Positions 40,601 to 49,000 of a DNA stretch of 64,000 nt are shown piece by piece. This stretch comes from Synanceia verrucosa (taxonomy: Eukaryota; Chordata; Actinopteri; Perciformes; Synanceiidae). The notes beneath the pieces were generated by a model. That model had not been told where the DNA came from. It made no database searches and saw only the letters and a program-made list of their open reading frames with translations. The position numbers and the translations under genes were made by a program. Position 1 is the stretch's first letter. Every line of letters starts with the position of its first letter. The stretch covers positions 11,176,007 to 11,240,006 of the forward strand of contig CM056567.1 of NCBI GenBank assembly GCA_029721515.1, written 5' to 3'.

Positions 40601-43022
40601 TTACTGTGTTATGGATGTTCTGGCTGCCTCATTACACATTCAGCAGTAATGGGAGAGAGGTCTCAAGGTCTCTACACCTTCATTTCTCTGCCAGCCTCTG
40701 GCTTCCTCACTACATGTGTTGTATTTCCGCATTTTTTTTTTTTTTTTTATTCCTGGTTAAAAATAAATAGTCTGACCTTCTCCCCTACCTCCAAGCCCAT
40801 TCATTGTGTTCCTTATCCAGCCTTTCTCATATTTCTCTACTGTTGAACCTCTTCACTACAGACTGTATGATAAATATTGATGAGCGATCAATATGGACCT
40901 GCTCCTGCGCCACAGAGACTTTGCAGTGTTTGTTTGTCTGTGGATTCAGATGACTGAGAAAGTGAATACATACAACGCTGCATGTTTATCTCAGCCCCAG
41001 TGCCGCTCTCCTCGTCGGCTTGTTTATGCCATACTGTTTCAGTGTTTTAATTAGCCGAGCATTAATTGGGTCCCTGAATTAACGAGATAAGACACGGTTC
41101 CGTCTGAACAGCAGCTCTGAATTCAGTTATTATGGTGACATTATGGGATGCAATTTTTTGCTAAACACATGATGCTATCTACCACTCTAATACATTAATG
41201 AGTTCACATTAATAATATTGTGTGACCATGGACGTATTTGCATAAACAGTTGTTTCGCTTTGTTTGTAGTCTGTGCTTCTGCATGTTGGAAGATTACCAA
41301 GGTCTGCCATCTTTGCTAATTAAACTTCTTGATTAGGAAACACTGATGCTGTTAACAACTGCTAAAATCAGTTATATAATAGGCTATACCTCAGTATCCC
41401 ACCATGAGATACATTTCGTAGTGAGGAATGATAGAAAAGGCTTGATCAAGTGATATAACACAAAGAAGAAGAATAGTCAGCAACAGTAGGTCTAAGAAAA
41501 ACTGACCAATTTATTATTAACCAATGGGTTACATCAATTTTAACCTCAAACATAAGAATATTCTACAATTGAATAAAATGAAAATAAAATAAAATGAATA
41601 AAAAATACATCAAAATTGCTGAATGAATGCAAAACTTAAATAATAATAATAAAAAAAATTTAAAAATGTATAGTATGTGTGTATACAGTAAAAATATAGT
41701 GTATATATACACATATATGTGTGTAAATGTATATATGTGAATATGTATTCATGTGTGTGTATATACACATAACATATTAACAGTGTATATATACATATGT
41801 ATGTACCGTGTATATATACAGTCATGGAAAAAATTATTAGACCACCCTTGTTTTCTTCAATTTCTTGTTAATTTTAATGCCTGGCTCAACTAAAGGTACA
41901 TTTGTTTGGACAATTATAATGATAACAACAAAAATAGCTCATGAGAGTTTAATTTAAGAACTAAGGATTATTCATTTTCCATGGTTTTCTTGATAATAAC
42001 CAAAATTACTTAAATTCTTACATCAATAGCTATGGCATTGTACCGCCAAAAACACTACTTTAAGCATTCCATGTTTTCTTTTCTGTTTGCTTTAAACACA
42101 TGATACACACAAGAGTTAATACTTGATTGCATAACCATTGTTTTTGATGACTGCAGCCATGCGTCTTGGCATGCTCTCCACCAGCTTCTGACATTGTTCT
42201 GCTGTCACTGCAGCCCATTCCTGTTGGACAAATTCAAACAAATTTTCTTTGTTTTTGGGCTTGTGGTTCTCCATTTTGAGTTTGATGATTTTCCACAGGT
42301 TTTCAATTGGATTAAGATCTGGTGATTGAGCAGGCCAAGGCATGGTGCGAATGTTGTGGTTCTCCATCCAGGCTTTAACTGACCTTGCCGTGTGGCAAGG
42401 GGCATTGTCTTGTTGGAAAATCCAGTCATTCGAGGCAGGAAAGAGTTTTCCAGCTGATGGAAGAAGACTGTTTTCAAGGGTAGTCCTGTACTTGACCTGG
42501 TTCATTCGGCCTTCACACAATTGCATTTGCCCTGTTCCACTCAGACTGAAACAACCCCAGATCATGACTGATCCACCCCCATGTTTTACTGTAGGGGCAA
42601 GACAGTCTGGGTTGTAAGCTTCTCCAGTTTTTTCGCTACCTGTCTCTCACTCATGCCAATTTCCAGCAGTGCCAAGATGGCTGCCTTTGTTGCTTCACAT
42701 AATTCTTTTGTTTTAGGCATTATGTGAGAGCTGACAACTTCTGAGTTGTGCTACGGCTTGAATGTAAGCAGGAAACCACTCTAGGCCTTTGCATGTGCAG
42801 TGCTGCTTGTGACATGAAATGGCCTCTTATATACCCTGGGAATCAATTAAGCTTAAGAATGTCAAATAGGACATAAAGTATTATGTGACCAGCTGCATTT
42901 TTTGTTGTGTTCATTGTATTATACGTTTAGTGGTACCAGATATTAGAATGAACAAGAAATTGAAGAAAACAAGGGTGGTCTAATAATTTTTTCCATGACT
43001 GTATGTATACACGGTATACGTG

Positions 43023-43062
<40 letters not shown>

Positions 43063-46000
43063 TATGTACTTTTCTTTACCTTTTAATATTTTGAGATCTC
43101 TAGATTCTCACAGAAAAATTGACCTGCATACATTGCATTGATCTTAAATGCATGAAAATAAAACAGAACTATGCGTGTTCAATTTTGACGTTGTCTCCAC
43201 TGCACTGAATGACCAAAGAAAATGACTCACCACAGCCTTTTTACCTCACAGACACGATGTTTGAATGGCAGTCGCCATATTTAGTGCATTTATGCATTAT
43301 TTTAAAGCATCCCCACCTTCTGGATGCAGCTGTTGAACTCAACTATTGCCAAAAAATTGTCTCTTTTAAATTTTGCATTTGGTGCCCCTGGGCTCCTTTT
43401 GATGGATTTCTTCACAGCCCTGAAGAATGGATGGTAAATGGACTGCATTTATATAGCGCTTTTATTGGAAGTGTTTTACAATCTGCCGCTCATTCAGCCG
43501 TTTACACACTCACCCACCAGTGGCACTGAGCTATGATGCAAGGCGCTTGGTTTGACCGTTGGGAGCCATTTTTGGGTGTCTCAAGGACACTTTGAGACAC
43601 GGAGAGGGGGTGTTGCCAACCTTGCAATTAGCGGTCAACTCGCTGAACCCGTTGAGTCACATCTACATGTAGGAGGTGTGCTTCAGGTTTACAACCAGAC
43701 GAACATTCATCTTCACAAAGCACTAAGAATGGAAGCTGTTAAGGAAAAACGTCTTAAGGGATGACTGACCCGGGAAACTGAAAAATGGAAACAGTCTTTT
43801 TATAAAATAGGAATTATGAAAAGTACACTTTAAGAAATGCGCTTATTCACTTACTGGAAGTTAGCTTCATGGAGCAGCTTGTGCTAGCACGGACCTTCAT
43901 AAGCTTTTGTGTTTTCATTTCACGATAACAGTGCGCTCCACCGAAGACACCGCTGTTACACTTGGGATTGTGGGTTATGTGGCACCTCTCATCATTAATA
44001 AAACATATTTTACTCAAAACAAAGTTCATATCATATGGGCAGATTCGAGCGTAAATCAAATAATAATCAAATCTTGCGCAACCTCACTCTATAACAATGA
44101 ATACAATTTTAATAAGATATTGAAATTTGAAAGTTGAACCTCAAACCTTGACAATACTGGCTCTGGACATATTTAATTGAAATCTGTTCTGGCTTTATAA
44201 ATATTCATTGTTCTCGGTAGCACCGTGTAGGTCAATATAATCAGTAAGAAAGAAAATAGTCTTAATAAAAACTGTAATAACATGCTGCTCCTACTGTGTC
44301 ATGGAAATAAGCTGACTGAAAAATGATTGAGCACATGTGGATGCATATGAATTTTTGCCTTCAGTTTGCCCAGGTGAAACATCTACGTACACACTTTATT
44401 TTTCCTTTCTCTTTGCCTCTTTCACACCCTCTCTTTTTCCAGCTCCACAGCCTGAGGATAAACGATAGCTCACCGCTTGTGTCGAGTGTGTGTGTGTGTG
44501 TGTGTCTCTTTGATGCATATGCTGCTGGTACATTGTGTTGACATCAGTACCTCTCGATATTAAATATAACTGTAAGCACAGATGTCTCACAGGCAGTCCT
44601 CACATGGCCATGGTTCAGATTTGACTGTCATGCTGTACTGAAGGTGGTAATTAGTTTGTACCTTGAGTCACACCTGTCAGAAAGTAGAGAGTGATTTCAC
44701 ATGTCATTAGTGCATTTTTTCAGCTAATTATGTGCTTTTTATTGATCAGCCTGTATTAATATACACATTGTGGAGGAAGTCAATCCATCGGCCTTAACTG
44801 TGATGCTGTCTGGCAGTTCTGCTCTCCGTGTCCTTTGTGTTTCAGCTGAGGCAGAAGGGACAAAGCAGACGAGACCACAGAACGTTCCAAACTGGCCGAG
44901 CCTCATTGATTTATCATCATGCGAGTTTATCCCTCGCTTTAGGTCCGGCTCAAGTCCACGCCACCATATCTCAGGATCAGATGGGGGTGTTGTCATCATT
45001 CAGGAGTAATGAGCCTTGACTTAGCGAGCTTTATTGTATTAAATGGTGTGAGCTCCGTACCTAATGATAGCGCTACCGCTTATATATTAATGTTGTCTTC
45101 TAAGACAACCTCATGTACGCAGTAAATGTCAATCAAATGTAAATCAGTGAGACAATGTCATGCCATGACTTCACTTGTAACAGCAGTGGGCTTAGTACCC
45201 AAGAACACAATTTAAAGTAGTAATCAATGTCAATAATGTTGTATTTCAACCTACATGATGGTCATGATGTGAACAGTTTTCATGATATTTTTTTTTTATA
45301 TATATGTATTTGAGGAAAGAAAAGTCCTGCTGATGTTGTCTCGTCACATTTGTAAACTTATTTATATATTCTTTGATCAGAAACTCCTTGACTTAAATCT
45401 AAGCCACCATCTGCACTCGTCCCCTGTGTGGCTCTTTGGCAGACTGGATAGAGATTAGATATTAAACAGCTAAGCATTATTTCTATTGTTTGGATAGTTA
45501 GCTAGCTAGATAGTTAATAGAGATGCATGTATTGGCAAAACAGTGTCTGGTTCTCCAAGTATGCAAAAGTTAGTAATTCTGAACTAGATGCATATCCAGA
45601 CTGCTTACCAGCAGGAGTAGACTGTTGTCGCCATAGCAATCACAGCAATTGCTAAGGACAGGTTTCACACAGTTAATGTGGTTATTCGCTGCGTGATTTT
45701 GGCTGTCGCAGATGAAAACCGACAATCGTAAATGAAACATGGTAAAATCCAATCAAACACGGTGTTTCTGGACATGACTGTGTTTTCCAGTTTGTTGGCG
45801 CTGATAGCCGCCTGGCCGCTCAGACAAAGATATGAGTAACAAGTAAGGAAAAAGGAAAAAGGACATAGTAGCTCTTGATCAGTGATCTCTCAGCAAATCA
45901 CAAACAATGAGTGCTTAGTTTGTGACAGACAGCTGCATGCTCCTGAAGTTAGGGCCAATGATACGTTGGTAGTCGTAAAATGAAAGGCCTGTCGTGGAAT

Positions 46001-49000
46001 ATATTGATATCTGTCGCATTGTTGACACACCTTGTGAATCTCTAAATGCCTGACATTCATTACTGCTGTTCAAACAAAGCAGCTGTTTGTAGATGACTTT
46101 AATGTAGCGTCCAGACAGGATCAAATGACTTTCTGTAATGAAGGTAATCATTTATTCAGATCTTTCTGTATTCCCTGACAGATTTCAGCTCATCGTGTAG
46201 CAGACCTAGTCCTCTCCCTCTCTCTGTAAGACTCTGTAATGACGCCCTTACAGTCCCACTGTTGCATGTCAGCGCAGAATAACAGTGTGCTGTTAAATGA
46301 GGTGCTGTAAGTCTCTGCTCTAAAGTCTTTTTTTTAAATGAATGGTGTATTTGATGTTCAGAAACGACACAGAACCACTGTGGTTTCACTCACAGTTATG
46401 GAACTTTTAATCATCCATTTTTAGTCGATATAGTGCAAGTCAAATGAGGTTCAGGTTAAGCAGTATTTGGTGTTTTATAAGTATTTTCCATTCCCCTCAT
46501 TCTCTCTCTCGAACAGGATATTGAACATGGTTTTTAATGTTTGCACTGTAACTAGTCATATCTTCCATATTTACTAGATATATCTATTGTCCAGGAAAAG
46601 GCTTGTAAATGTGAGCTCAACTGACATGCAGAGATCCACAGTATCACATAAACCTTTGTTACAGTAAGGGTTGTTTTCCACACCGGTTAATAAACTTGTG
46701 ACAACACTGGTGTTACCTATTACACCAGATATTTTACAAGAAATAATATTCCATGAAGAGTAGTTTGGCTTTTAATAATGTGCGTCTGGCATTTCTGTTG
46801 TTCGCCTAAGTATTGATAACACATGGATTTTTGTTTGACGAATGTGGTAATTAACAAGTAATTAACAACCCTGGACAACTAACACAATAGTCCAGGACCA
46901 CTAACCCTAATCCTTACCCTAACTCTAAAAACTTTGACATTTGTCCAGGACTGGTGTAGTACTTGGTGATATCAGGTCATCCGGAGCCAATGGGAGCTGA
47001 GCTCTCATATGGAGGTGTATGAGCTCCCATGAAGTCAGTAAAATCCAACATCTGGGTTATTTTTTTATTTTCATAACAAATGTATTTTTATGTAATGAGT
47101 ATTATTTTTACTAATGTGATAAATAGACTAAAATAAACATGGTTTCCAAAAATTTGTTGTGGAAACATTTCTCAACTCTCCCCTCTAAGGGTGGACAGTT
47201 TGTCACCTAGTTCTTTCATAGGCAAGGTGGGTCTGTTGGTGGTTCATGTGACGGAGAGTTCTGGATCATTAGCCTGTTGACTATTCCTAGATTTGTCCAG
47301 AGTTTATAAGCTAGCTCACTTTGCAAAAAAATGAAAAGTTTTCTGTAAAACAGTATCAACATTTTCCACCAGCCTTGTGGTAATTTTAGTAATTAAAAAA
47401 GACCCCCACAAAACTCATTGTAAAGACCTCAATCATCTAATCAATTGCTTGATCAAGATAATAATTAACTGATCAATCAACAATGAATGTAATCTGTAGT
47501 TGCAGCCCTAAATGTAATCTGTGTAGCAGCGTCTTGCCTCATGACAGTACCAGCCTTTACTGTTCTACCAAAACTTAGACAGGGAGCTCACCCTATTCTT
47601 TCCAAGACAGTTAGACGGAGAACTAGACAGACACTGATTGGAAGGAGGATTTAAAGGAGGGGATGATTGTGAGCAATGCCATCGTTAATCACGACACCCA
47701 TTACTCACACACTCTCTGTGAGTCATGCATATCTCCTGAAACAGGCTGGCTACCTTAATGAAGGATGCAGTTCATAAAGTATGAAAGAGTTGTCTGTATT
47801 TTGGGATCTTTCCCTTTCTACCACCCTGAGGCTATGTCTAGATGCATCTCTAAACTGTTTATAGACTGCTATAGTTGTCACTATAGCAGTCAAAGCTGTT
47901 GCTAAGGACAGGTTTCACACAGTCAATATGGATATTCCCTGCTTGATTTTGGCTGTTGCAGACGAAAACTCATAATTGAAACGTGGTAAAATCTAATCAA
48001 ACACAGTCATACTGTGACACGTCAGTACAACTTTTTGTAATTTTAGGTTTACCCTCTAGACATGACTGCGTGCCTCAAATACGTGTCTCAAATACACAAT
48101 GCTTTGATATCCCAGCTGCACATGTACCACAGAGAGAAGTGCTGAGGCTTTTAAGGTTAACATTATCTCTGTTGATCCAGTTCGTTTGCTTGCTTCCATG
48201 GCTGCAGAAGGCTGTGTTTGCATGCTGTGGATGAGATCACACAGGCCAAAACAAAAACAGACAATACTCACAGACATGAATAAACCTATGCTCTTCTTTA
48301 TTTTGCCTATTATTGGAGACACCTATGCTTTCTCCTCTTATGTGTTTTATTATTACAATTAGCGGCCTCTCTGTTTTCTGATCTGCTCCAGTTTGCTGTG
48401 TTAATTTGCTTCCTGCTGTTAATCCAAACTCAACTCTTCCCATGTATTTACCTGTTGTTGTGGTTAAATTAGCACAATCCACATTTTCACAGCATTAATT
48501 TCATCAGTGCAGCAACATATTCATTCCCCACACATCTTCACATTTTCTTTTGAACAGAAATTCTCCTCCAGTACTAGTTTACCAAACCCGCCAATATGTT
48601 TATCTGTCTTTTGTGAACCCAATAACCTGTGCTGCTGAAAAGGCTGGTAATTTCCCCTCTCTTAGGGGAAATTGCAGGGCTTTGCATTCCACTGACGTCA
48701 GAGAGCGATATGATTCCTTTGACGTCAGAGTGTGGGCTCTGGGCATCATTTTTGGACATTGTCTGAGTGGGTTGAAAGCAGCAGCAGCAGCCCCTGTAGT
48801 GGTGCTGTATGCAGCTGCTGATATTGCAGCTGCTACTGTGTCCACACTGCTTCTCTCAAGGTCATGAATAAAAACAAAAAAATAAGTAATTTGTTCTTCA
48901 CCTGCTCGATAGCTGCATGAACCCCATGATCTCAGATTTATTATTTTAAATCATTACAGGCTACAGTACAGGATGTTAATTGATTAGTGGTGTGATATTT

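Noticed and set aside
46990..47032. Inverted atgggagct/agctcccat words with nested gagctc words
   Set aside because: Short arms with a 23-nt loop and several competing pairings; not distinct from chance.
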